A stretch of 64,000 nucleotides of DNA, from positions 7,943,501 to 8,007,500 of the forward strand of contig NC_065575.1 of assembly GCF_937616625.2 (NCBI RefSeq), given 5' to 3'. The DNA is from Mercurialis annua. Lineage: Eukaryota; Streptophyta; Magnoliopsida; Malpighiales; Euphorbiaceae. Under the pieces are notes generated by a model. That model worked only from the letters and a program-made list of their open reading frames with translations, was not told the origin of the DNA and did no database searches. Of the stretch, positions 1 to 8,705 are shown piece after piece. Numbering within the stretch: position 1 is the first letter of the stretch; each line of letters begins with the position of its first letter. Both the position numbers and the translations under genes were made by a program.

Positions 1-484
1 GTAAATAATTTAAAAATTAAGCTAGAATTATCAAACCAATTTAAACATAATTAAAAATAGTAATAATATAGTTGGTTTCTTCTTCCTCACTCTAACAGAT
101 AAATTACTAAAAGGAAGTGATACTATCAACGAGCTAATTCTAAGAAGAAATCTGTAAAGAGAGCAGTTAGCCTAAAGAAAAATAAATTTGCATAAAATTA
201 GCCTATTAATTCGAAAAGATAAAACATTATCTTTACTATACAGAAAAAAAGAAACCTGGATGCGTTCTGCATTAAGTCACTTAATGTGATGTTTGATTAA
301 TATATAACGATTCTCAAAAAAAAAAATGTTTAACGAAGAGTAATTTTGTTACAATAAATAATTATAAAAACTAAACTGAGTATGTATTCTTTTTTTTTTT
401 TTTATTCTTTAACAAAACTATTTTTTTTCCACAGATATACACTTTTTTTTTATAAATTTATCAAAAATCTACCAAGAGCGTACT
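1..484. other. AT-rich intergenic sequence
   Basis: No ORF, RNA gene or clear repeat boundary is visible. The sequence is AT-rich with long homopolymer A and T runs. The first recognisable structure is the 9-bp target duplication TATAAAAAA at 485-493, which flanks the MITE that follows. Confidence 0.6.
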
Positions 485-946
485 TATAAAAAAGGCTTAA
501 TTCCTTAAAAAACCCTCACCTTGCATTTTCTTTTCGTTTATACCCTGACCTTGTAAAAACACCATTTATACCCAATTTTGAGTTTTTATGTTTCATCTCT
601 ACCCAAAAGCATTAAATTGTACTCTTTTCATTTGAAAAAAAAGTTTAAAACAATCCTTCATTTTTAACTTATATACTAATTAGACATTAATATTATTAAT
701 AATACAAAAATACCATCTTTTTCAAAAAATTAAAAAATAATAATAATTTTTTTATTTTTTTTTTATTTTATCAAATTAAAAAAATTAATTAATTATTTGG
801 ATGTATTTGATTATTTTTTAAGTTTAAGGATTTATTTGTATATTTTAAAATAGAAAAAAATATGTTTTAAACTCTTTTCCAAATAAAAAAAGTACAATTT
901 AATGCTTTTGGGTAGAGATGAAACATAAAAACCCAAAATTGGGTAC

Positions 947-1424
947 TGTTTACACCGGCCCAAATAATTACCGGACCGAGCTTCATGTGGGCTTATCAGG
1001 GATTAAGGCCCAACGGAAAGCCTTTTTATTATTGCTTTTTCTATTTTATTAGGAGTTTGTAGCTCGATAGGAGTAATTTGCTTTCAGAGTTTTAGTCCTA
1101 GTTAAATTAGGAGTCTTAGTTATGAGGAGCTATAAATAGCTCAGAGCTTTATTATTTTTGTATCAACAAATCAATCAATCAAAAACCAAGCCCAGTGCTT
1201 TTTATCCCGCAATCTCCGGATTGTTTTAATTTAGGAGTAGTTTTCGGTATTAATCTCGCCTGAGTCCGTGACTCCCAGATTATTATCTTTTAGATCACGT
1301 GGTTAAGTGTCTTTAACCAAACAAGCCCTGTGAATATCTGCATAGGTTCGTTAAAGTATCAAACCTCAAACCGATCCCGATTATAAATTCAAAGATTCGA
1401 GTCCGGAATATTTCCAGGCGAACA
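947..1424 (+). repeat. 5' LTR of Tat element
   Basis: This 478-bp terminal repeat starts TG and ends CA. It is identical to 12347-12824. It holds a TATA box near 1131, which probably drives element transcription. The LTR is short for an element of almost 12 kb. Confidence 0.97.
1131..1139 (+). promoter_or_regulatory. LTR TATA box
   Basis: TATAAATAG sits within the 5' LTR about 290 bp before its end, so it could start the genomic RNA in an R region just downstream. The same box recurs in the 3' LTR at 12531-12539. This is a motif-based inference; no transcript data were available. Confidence 0.6.
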
Positions 1425-1429
1425 TCTTT

Positions 1430-1447
1430 TGGCGACTCCACTGGGGA
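1430..1447 (+). other. Primer binding site (tRNA-Arg type)
   Basis: TGGCGACTCCACTGGGGA begins five bases after the 5' LTR. It is complementary, with one apparent mismatch, to the 3' end of a plant tRNA-Arg (…GCGGAGTCG-CCA, recalled from general knowledge). tRNA-Arg priming is known for Ogre/Tat elements. Confidence 0.75.
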
Positions 1448-1454
1448 ACAGTTT

Positions 1455-4400
1455 ATGGTTAGCACAAAAACGGACTTTAAAGACGATTCCAGGCACGCTC
1501 GGTCTATACGCCGACAACAACGGAAGGAAGGTGACACAGTAGACGAATCAGATTCGGATAGAGCAGAAACCATGGCCAAGGACAAACAGGTGAACCAATC
1601 AAGCAAGGCGCCGAATACAACGGACGCCGAGGGGAGCCTACCTAAGGACAAGGTCGACGACGCGACCGATGACATGATAGACTACTCACGCCAGCTTCCT
1701 CCCTCTCGCCCTTCTTTATCACAGGCCGACTTCTCGGCCATGAGGGGCGAAATAGCGCAAGAGAACAAGCAAATGTTCGACGGTGCTATGCATCAGATGT
1801 CCGAAGTAATGAGGAACATCATGGCCGACCAAACGTCGGTCCAGAGGCAGATCCAAGGGAACTTAGATGGCCTCAACAAGGCAATGGAGAACCTAGGGCG
1901 ATTATTCTCTGGGCAATCCGCGGCCGATCAAGGGTACAGAAGGGCCGAACAGAACCAAACACCGAGCCGTTTTGGTCAACCAGGTGGTTCGGCCGAACAA
2001 CAACCCAACAAGATGGGGTATACATATGGTTCTGTTAAGCTCTTAACAAGGAACGAGGCCGAGTTCTCAGGAAGGGCCGATCATCCGGGAGCAAGCTCGT
2101 CCAACCCACAAGGCGAGGCTAGACCACAAGGGGAAGCTACTGGAGCCAACACCCAGGAGCCCAACACGGGCGAACGATCGTACTCCGAGGGGGGCGATCC
2201 AAGTATATACAATCAAGGGCAACTCGTGGACATGCTAGAAAGGCTCGGGGTGGACCTTCGACCTATGCCTCGCCCATCGTACATGAAACCGTATCCAGAC
2301 TGGATCGACAAGTTATATCCTTTCCCAAGGGGGTATAAAGTGCCAGAGTTCAGCTTGTTTTCAGGCGAGGAGAAGGGCCAATCGACGGTTGAACATGTCG
2401 CCCGATTTTCAGCCCAGTGCGGCGAAGCAGCCGCTCACGATTTCTGGAAGCTCCGGCTTTTCGCCAGCTCTTTGACGAAAATGGCGTTCACGTGGTACTC
2501 TAGATTGTCGCCCAATTCGGTGGACACATGGAAGGATCTCGAGATCCTCTTCCATGAGGAGTTTTACAGAGCACCACCTGATGTCACCCTAGCTGACCTC
2601 GCCCGAATCTCCCAGCTACCGAGTGAGTCGGCAGAAAAGTATATCGGCCGATTTAGAAATCTCAGGACTAGGTGCTCCACCAAAATGTCAGAGGCCGATT
2701 GCGTACCTATGGTGGTAAGAGGGATGAGTTTCGCCATGAGGGAACACTTCGAGGGCCACAGGTTTCGTGACTTGTTCGAGCTAACGAACAGGGTGACGAG
2801 CTACGAAAGACTCCTCCAGGAAAAAGAACAGAGGAGAGGCGCATCTAAAGGGACCTATTACAAAGACCAGCTTGACGTGGCCTTGGTGTCCGATAGCGAG
2901 GATAGTGGTTCCGAGGATGAAGTCAACATGGCCGAATTTTTGGGAACGAAACCCCTGGAATGTTCGGCCTTGCGAAAGCCTGGCTTTGTTAAAAGGAATA
3001 AGACCGCGGTGGTACAAAAAGAGTATTCATTCGACTTGACTAAGGCCGACGACATATTCGATGCCCTGTTGAAGGATGGGCAGATTGCCCTAAGCGAAGG
3101 ACATACGATTCCACCGTCGGAAGAGCTAGTCGGTAAGGATTATTGCAAGTACCATAATTCCTGGAGGCACAGTACGAACAACTGCGTAAACTTCAGAAAC
3201 GTGGTTCAGAAGGCGATTAACGAAGGGAAACTTTTGTTCCCAACAAAGAAAGAGGCCGATGCCAAATACGTGTCTATTAACACAGTTCGGCCTCACTTTG
3301 ATAGCTACCTGGAGCAAGGGCAGATACGGAGCAAGTGGAATCCAAGAAGACCCAAGCCGAGAGTAGAGACCGATGGTTCTAAGTGGCGAGGAGAAAAAAG
3401 GCAACCTCAACAACAGAAGAGGAAGCGATATAACTCGCCTACTGCGGACATGACGTGCCCATCATGCAGTACGTGTTTTAAAGTCAAGGGAAGCGATAAC
3501 ACGAGGAAGCATCCCAAGACCTTTAAACCAAAATCGCCCACAGAACAGTGGCAGAGGCATGAGCCACAACGGAGGCCTGCCACTAATGTATTCAAGAGGA
3601 TATTTCGGCCAACGGAGGAGACCCCTCGTATGACGAAAACCCAGAAGAGGCGAATGCAAAGGCTGCGACAAGAGTCGCGGGCGAATCACGGGGCAGATTC
3701 GGTTCCCAGGGAGCAGCACGGGAGTAGGCCAATAACCGAGAGACTGGGGGCAAGGAACCAGGCCGACGCGGACACCAAATCACCTGATAGGCGAAATGCC
3801 AAGGTAAGGAAGGTATGGATACCGAAGATCGAAAAACAAGCGGCCGATGTGTCTGCTGCGGCAGCAGTTCACAAGGATGATGAAAATTCCAACGGCCGAT
3901 CGTCCTACAAGGACGTACTGGTATCGCACCACGATGGCCAGCTTAAAGCGAGATTGCCCAGAGACCGCGAGGTCGTCGTTTCACACAAGAAAGGCATGTT
4001 GAAAGCCTGGGTCCCGGTGGTAAGGGACGAATACGGAGTGAAAGTGGTTACGCTTCCCAACTCGTACAGAAGTAAACCAGGGCAGAAGGCAACGTTGGAA
4101 GGTGATGTAATCGTACCAGAAGGAGATAGCGCCGATGATACCGCGGTAGTATCCCTCAGTAAACCTCCAACAAGGATGACAAGGCATATTCGGCCGCTGT
4201 ACATCAAGGCCGATCTAAACGGGGTGTCGATTAACAGAGTCCTCATCGACAACGGGGCTGGTGTCAACATACTACCGGCGAAAATGCTCAAGAAATTGGG
4301 CATAACTCGGGATCAGCTTGACCCAACCGACGTTTACATGACTGACTTCGCAGGGGGCGAGACGCCGGCCGAGGGGTACATTACCCTCAGAATCAAGGTA

Positions 4401-4757
4401 GGGCGAGTAGAAACCGAAGAAGGGTTTTTCGTGGTCAACGCCCGGAGCAACTACAACATTTTGCTCGGCCGCGATTGGATACACTCCAACATGTGTATAC
4501 CCTCAACTATGCATCAGATGCTCTTCATATGGCGAGATGACGGCGAGGCCGAAGTTGTGCAGGGTGACCCCAACCCCTTCGGCGAGGACCATAACGTGCT
4601 CGAAGCACGTTTGTACGATGAAGAGGTGCGCAACATACAATCCCTTAGTTCGAAAGGGGAAACGAGCGTTCCTCGCTTGCTTGTTAACTCGGATCGGCCG
4701 GTATCAGTGACCCTCGGGGGCAAAGGCCGATCCACCATCCTCAAAGATTCAAAATGA
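1455..4757 (+). CDS. Gag-protease polyprotein of Tat retrotransposon
   Basis: A 1,100-residue ORF with an ATG eight bases after the PBS. Residues about 290-460 form a retrotransposon gag domain (motifs WIDKLYPFPRGYKVPEF, FTWYSRL, EEFYRAP). A short Cys/His cluster follows (CKYHNSWRHSTNNC, near residue 560), then a long basic, low-complexity linker. Residues about 910-1010 are an aspartic protease with active-site motif LIDNGAGVNILP (near residue 930) and a GRDWIH flap-end motif. The product packages genomic RNA and processes the polyprotein. The reading frame is uninterrupted. The terminal TGA overlaps an ATG (ATGA) that opens the pol frame, one base back. Confidence 0.93.
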   Translation: MVSTKTDFKDDSRHARSIRRQQRKEGDTVDESDSDRAETMAKDKQVNQSSKAPNTTDAEGSLPKDKVDDATDDMIDYSRQLPPSRPSLSQADFSAMRGEIAQENKQMFDGAMHQMSEVMRNIMADQTSVQRQIQGNLDGLNKAMENLGRLFSGQSAADQGYRRAEQNQTPSRFGQPGGSAEQQPNKMGYTYGSVKLLTRNEAEFSGRADHPGASSSNPQGEARPQGEATGANTQEPNTGERSYSEGGDPSIYNQGQLVDMLERLGVDLRPMPRPSYMKPYPDWIDKLYPFPRGYKVPEFSLFSGEEKGQSTVEHVARFSAQCGEAAAHDFWKLRLFASSLTKMAFTWYSRLSPNSVDTWKDLEILFHEEFYRAPPDVTLADLARISQLPSESAEKYIGRFRNLRTRCSTKMSEADCVPMVVRGMSFAMREHFEGHRFRDLFELTNRVTSYERLLQEKEQRRGASKGTYYKDQLDVALVSDSEDSGSEDEVNMAEFLGTKPLECSALRKPGFVKRNKTAVVQKEYSFDLTKADDIFDALLKDGQIALSEGHTIPPSEELVGKDYCKYHNSWRHSTNNCVNFRNVVQKAINEGKLLFPTKKEADAKYVSINTVRPHFDSYLEQGQIRSKWNPRRPKPRVETDGSKWRGEKRQPQQQKRKRYNSPTADMTCPSCSTCFKVKGSDNTRKHPKTFKPKSPTEQWQRHEPQRRPATNVFKRIFRPTEETPRMTKTQKRRMQRLRQESRANHGADSVPREQHGSRPITERLGARNQADADTKSPDRRNAKVRKVWIPKIEKQAADVSAAAAVHKDDENSNGRSSYKDVLVSHHDGQLKARLPRDREVVVSHKKGMLKAWVPVVRDEYGVKVVTLPNSYRSKPGQKATLEGDVIVPEGDSADDTAVVSLSKPPTRMTRHIRPLYIKADLNGVSINRVLIDNGAGVNILPAKMLKKLGITRDQLDPTDVYMTDFAGGETPAEGYITLRIKVGRVETEEGFFVVNARSNYNILLGRDWIHSNMCIPSTMHQMLFIWRDDGEAEVVQGDPNPFGEDHNVLEARLYDEEVRNIQSLSSKGETSVPRLLVNSDRPVSVTLGGKGRSTILKDSK

Positions 4758-4888
4758 TAGCACGCCATAAAGAATTGAGGGAGAAGATTAGACAGTTAAC
4801 CTCGCTGTATGATATTGTTTCGGCCGAATGCATCTATGAGGACCAGGAGCAGGACCCAACAGGATCGCTACGGATCGGGGACATATGA
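4754..4888 (+). other. Pol-frame leader closed by an in-frame TGA
   Basis: An ATG at 4754 overlaps the gag-protease stop (ATGA) and is in the same frame as the long pol ORF. It gives 44 sense codons and then TGA at 4886-4888, directly before the pol ORF. Pol is therefore in the -1 frame relative to gag-pro and is separated from a natural start by one stop codon. The TGA could be a CGA-to-TGA CpG transition after insertion, or the region may be bypassed by splicing, as described for related Ogre elements. Sequence alone does not decide. Confidence 0.7.
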
Positions 4889-7800
4889 TTGGCAACCGGG
4901 AAGTTAGAAGATGATCCCGCCCAAGTACAGGACGATCTCCTCGAAATCAATCTGGGGACAGATGAATCGCCCAAACCCATATACATCAACGCAGGACTGG
5001 ACGAAGGATTCAGAGAGCAACTGATCGACTTACTCATTGAGTTCCGCGATTGTTTTGCCTGGTCGTACGAAGAAATGCCGGGCCTTGATCCTGATATCGC
5101 CGAACATAAGCTTCCATTAAAGAGCGGATTTCGGCCATTTCGGCAACCTCCCCGGCGAATGTCCAGGGAAGTGGATACTCTCATACAAGAAGAGATTAAG
5201 CGGCTGGAAGATGCCAAGTTTATTCGGGAAGCCCAATACACCGAATGGCTCTCTAACATCGTACCAGTAATGAAGAAAAACGGGAAGCTACGAGTATGCG
5301 TTGATTTTCGGAACCTAAACCTGGCCACGCCCAAGGACGAATACCCAATGCCCGTGGCCGATATGCTGATTGATAGGGCAGCCGGACACACAATACTCAG
5401 TTTCCTCGACGCTCACTCTAGGTACAACCAAGTTCCAATCAGCAAAGAGGACATCTCCAAAACGGCTTTTAGATGTCCCGGGCCGATCGGGGCGTACGAG
5501 TGGGTCGTGATGCCCTTTGGCTTGAAAAACGCAGGGGCAACATATCAGAGGGCGATGAACAAGATGTTCAGAGGCCTTGAATGCCTTGAGGTCTACATCG
5601 ACGACGTCGTAATCAAATCAAACACCGGCGAAAATCATTTGGCCGACCTCCGGAAAGGTTTCGAGCGTATACGACGTAATGGGTTAAAAATGAATCCTCT
5701 GAAATGCGCTTTCGGCGTTTCGGCTGGAAACTTCTTGGGTTTCTTGGTTCACCAGCGGGGAGTAGAAATAGATAAGAACAAAGCCAAGGCGATCATCAAT
5801 GCTGAACCACCCAAAACCAAGAAGCAGCTCCAGAGGCTCATCGGCCAAATCAATTTTTTAAGAAGATTCATAGCAAACACAGCAGGCCGACTTCGCAGCT
5901 GGAGTGTTTTGCTGAGGGGAAGAGAGACCGATGAGTGGATATGGACGAACGAGCAACAGAGGGTGTTCGATGATTTGAAAGGATACTTGGCGAAACCTCC
6001 GGTAATGACCCCTCCAAAGCCGAATAAGCCGTTGTTGCTATACCTATCGGCTGCACACGAATCCCTAGGATGTATGCTCGCCCAAGAGGACGATGGGGTT
6101 GAGAGAGCAGTCTACTACTTAAGCCGAGGATTGACGGACACAGAGATTCGCTATACCGACATAGAAAAAATGTGTCTATGCCTGTACTTCACATGCTGCA
6201 AGCTGCGATACTATATGTTGCCGGTCGTAGTGTATGTATTATCCCAGACCGACATCATTAAGTATATCTTATCAAAGCCATACCTGAGGAATCGGATTGG
6301 AAAATGGGCGATTGCAATGTCCGAATTCACATTGGTGTACGTTTCTCAAAGAGCAGTAAAAGGACAAGTATTGGCAGACTTCTTGGCCGATCACCCTGGT
6401 ATTACCCTCAAGGAAGAGACACCTGGTCAAGTAGACATCACGTCCTTCGACATCGCCGTGTGGGAAATGTGGTTCGACGGATCCAGGACAAGCCAGGGGG
6501 CAGGCGCGGGAGTACACATCGTCACACCCTTGGGGGCATCCTACCAGCTATCATTCAGACTCCAGTTCGAATGCACCAACAATCAAGCAGAATATGAGGC
6601 CCTCATATTCGGTTTTGAGATTTTGGCCGAGCTAGGGGCACGGGCGATCAGCGTGAAAGGAGATTCTTTGCTAGTCATTAAACAAGTGACAGGAGAATTT
6701 AAATGCGAGTCCGAGCTATTGGTAAGGTATTGCAACAAGGCGAAACACCTGATCGAAGGATTCCAAGACATGAGAATAGAATACACGGAGAGAGCCGACA
6801 ACGGCGTTGCAAACGACCTAGCTCAGCACGGTAGCGGTTACAAGGTAAACCGAGAATTCGATGCCATAGAGAGGGAAACACCGAACCTCCACACCGGGGG
6901 CATCACGATCGACGAAAGACAGTTCTCAGTTTACCAGCTGGACGTCACCCAAGATTGGAGGGACGAGCTCCTGAAGTGGTTCGAAAAACCAGACGCCACA
7001 AATAGGAGGTTGAGGACTTTAGCCCTTAATTACGTGGTCTTAGCCGACGAGTTATATAAGAAGGGCTTTGAAGGGCTACTATTCAGATGCATCGGTCCGA
7101 AAGAGGCGATGCTCGCCATGGCCGAAGTACACGAAGGTATAGCAGGCGCCCACCAGGCGGGCCCCAGAATGAGGTGGCTCATCCATAAATACGGCTTTTA
7201 TTGGCCGAAAATGGAACAAGATTGCATAAGATATGCCAAAGGATGCGAAGCCTGTCAGAAATTCGGCCCAATACAACACGTCCCGGCCGAAGACCTGCAC
7301 TCCATCATCAAGCCTTGGCCATTTAGAGGATGGGCGGTCGACCTGATAGGGAAAGTATACCCCGGCTCGTCTGACGGTCATACTTTTGTGATTATCGCCA
7401 CTTGTTACTTCACCAAGTGGGTCGAGGCTAAACCTTTGAAGTCGCCGACACAAGAAGCGGTGATCAAGTTTTTCAAAGAATACATCGTCCACCGACATGG
7501 CCTGCCCGAGTCTATAACCACAGATCAAGGGACGATGTTCACGGGGAGCGATATAAGTTGGTGGGCCTCCCAAATGGGGATAAAATTGTTACACTCAACA
7601 CCGTACTACGCCCAGGCCAACGGACAGGCCGAAGCCACGAACAAAGCTATCAAGCTCATAGTTCAAAAGATGATTGAAGAAAACCCAAGGCAATGGCATG
7701 TGCTCCTGTCAGAAGCTGTTTGGGCGAATAGAACCAGCCAGAAGTCGGCTACCGGAACTTCACCCTTCAGACTGGTTTACGGCTACGATGCGATGTTGCC

Positions 7801-8239
7801 AATGGAGCTAACTGTCACGTCAACTCGCCGCAGATACCAAAGCGAGTTGTCCAAAGAAGAGTACTTTGACAAAATGGTGATAGATTCTCTGGACCTTGAC
7901 GAAGAACGTTTAACGGCGTTAGATCACCTAGAAGCTCAGAAAAGAAGGGTCGAGAGAGCTTACAACAAACGGGTAAAACGAAAAGCTTTTTTCGTGGGCG
8001 ATATAGTGTGGAAAGCAGTCTTGCCTATCGGCCACAAAGACACTCGGCTTGGCAAATGGAGCCCGAACTGGGAAGGACCCTTTGTCGTGGTCAACAAGTT
8101 AACAGGCGGTGCTTACTTGTTGGCAGATATTGATGGGGAAGAACACGACAGGGCGATCAACGGTCAGTTCCTAAAAAAATACGTTCCTAGCTGTTGGGAG
8201 GGCGTAGACCGTCGGTTATTTGGAGCCGACGAAGAGTAG
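4889..8239 (+). CDS. Pol polyprotein: RT, RNase H, second RNase H, integrase
   Basis: A 1,116-codon open frame without an ATG at its start (it follows TGA 4886-4888; 4889 is TTG). Reverse transcriptase carries KNGKLRVCVDFRNLN (about residue 130) and the catalytic YIDDVV (about 236). A degenerate canonical RNase H follows (about 385-505). Next is a second, archaeal-type RNase H (WFDGS near 528, TNNQAEYEA near 562, GDSLLVIKQV near 590, N..AN.LA at its end), the Tat hallmark. Integrase has a C-terminal part of a zinc-binding domain (CEACQ near 790), a D..TDQG..E catalytic core (WAVDLIG about 815, TTDQG about 876, NGQAEATNKA about 910) and a C-terminal GPF-type module (WEGPFVVV). The frame has no internal stops. 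It copies RNA to cDNA and integrates it. Confidence 0.9.
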   Translation: MATGKLEDDPAQVQDDLLEINLGTDESPKPIYINAGLDEGFREQLIDLLIEFRDCFAWSYEEMPGLDPDIAEHKLPLKSGFRPFRQPPRRMSREVDTLIQEEIKRLEDAKFIREAQYTEWLSNIVPVMKKNGKLRVCVDFRNLNLATPKDEYPMPVADMLIDRAAGHTILSFLDAHSRYNQVPISKEDISKTAFRCPGPIGAYEWVVMPFGLKNAGATYQRAMNKMFRGLECLEVYIDDVVIKSNTGENHLADLRKGFERIRRNGLKMNPLKCAFGVSAGNFLGFLVHQRGVEIDKNKAKAIINAEPPKTKKQLQRLIGQINFLRRFIANTAGRLRSWSVLLRGRETDEWIWTNEQQRVFDDLKGYLAKPPVMTPPKPNKPLLLYLSAAHESLGCMLAQEDDGVERAVYYLSRGLTDTEIRYTDIEKMCLCLYFTCCKLRYYMLPVVVYVLSQTDIIKYILSKPYLRNRIGKWAIAMSEFTLVYVSQRAVKGQVLADFLADHPGITLKEETPGQVDITSFDIAVWEMWFDGSRTSQGAGAGVHIVTPLGASYQLSFRLQFECTNNQAEYEALIFGFEILAELGARAISVKGDSLLVIKQVTGEFKCESELLVRYCNKAKHLIEGFQDMRIEYTERADNGVANDLAQHGSGYKVNREFDAIERETPNLHTGGITIDERQFSVYQLDVTQDWRDELLKWFEKPDATNRRLRTLALNYVVLADELYKKGFEGLLFRCIGPKEAMLAMAEVHEGIAGAHQAGPRMRWLIHKYGFYWPKMEQDCIRYAKGCEACQKFGPIQHVPAEDLHSIIKPWPFRGWAVDLIGKVYPGSSDGHTFVIIATCYFTKWVEAKPLKSPTQEAVIKFFKEYIVHRHGLPESITTDQGTMFTGSDISWWASQMGIKLLHSTPYYAQANGQAEATNKAIKLIVQKMIEENPRQWHVLLSEAVWANRTSQKSATGTSPFRLVYGYDAMLPMELTVTSTRRRYQSELSKEEYFDKMVIDSLDLDEERLTALDHLEAQKRRVERAYNKRVKRKAFFVGDIVWKAVLPIGHKDTRLGKWSPNWEGPFVVVNKLTGGAYLLADIDGEEHDRAINGQFLKKYVPSCWEGVDRRLFGADEE

Positions 8240-8705
8240 TGCTGTTTGTAAACTTGCAAGCATCTTGGAATGTTACAATTATTGTTAATCGCCGATTATT
8301 TGATCATACCACTTAGGAATTCGGCGTGTTCGCACTGATTGAGTTTTTTCAACGGGTTCTCCGTTTTTCTCAACATGTAATTATTTTTAAATATAAACAT
8401 TATTTCGAATCGGACTAACTATAGGCCGATAATGAAAATAATCAAACAAGATGCGAATATAAGATTAAACTTTCGGCTCTGTGGCCGAATAAACTTTAAA
8501 ATTGCAGCAAAAGCAAGATACGGCCCCCAGGCCGATTAAAATGCAAACAGAAAGTGAAACTTTCGGCTACCTGGCCGATTAAAATACAAAACCGAAACAT
8601 TGTCAAGTTGTAACAAGATACGGCCACAAGGCCGATCAAAAAGTATTAAGATTCAAAACTATTACAGAAATAAAACGATGTAAATTGTTCTGAACTTATA
8701 AAACT
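8240..8705. other. Spacer between pol and antisense gene
   Basis: Non-coding DNA between two convergent reading frames (pol stop at 8239, antisense gene stop at 8706). It must hold the 3' UTR of the antisense transcript. Apart from the hairpin repeats no other feature is visible. Confidence 0.6.
8471..8638. repeat. Four spaced GGCCGA hairpin repeats
   Basis: Four imperfect palindromes of about 21 bases lie at 8471-8491, 8518-8538, 8561-8581 and 8618-8638. Each reads (TTT or ATA)CGGC, 4-5 variable bases, then GGCCGAWT or close to it. They occupy the non-coding spacer between the pol stop and the 3' end of the antisense gene, separated by about 43-57 bases. A weaker copy may sit at 8405-8432. 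They could form hairpins in both sense and antisense RNAs. Function unknown. Confidence 0.65.
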
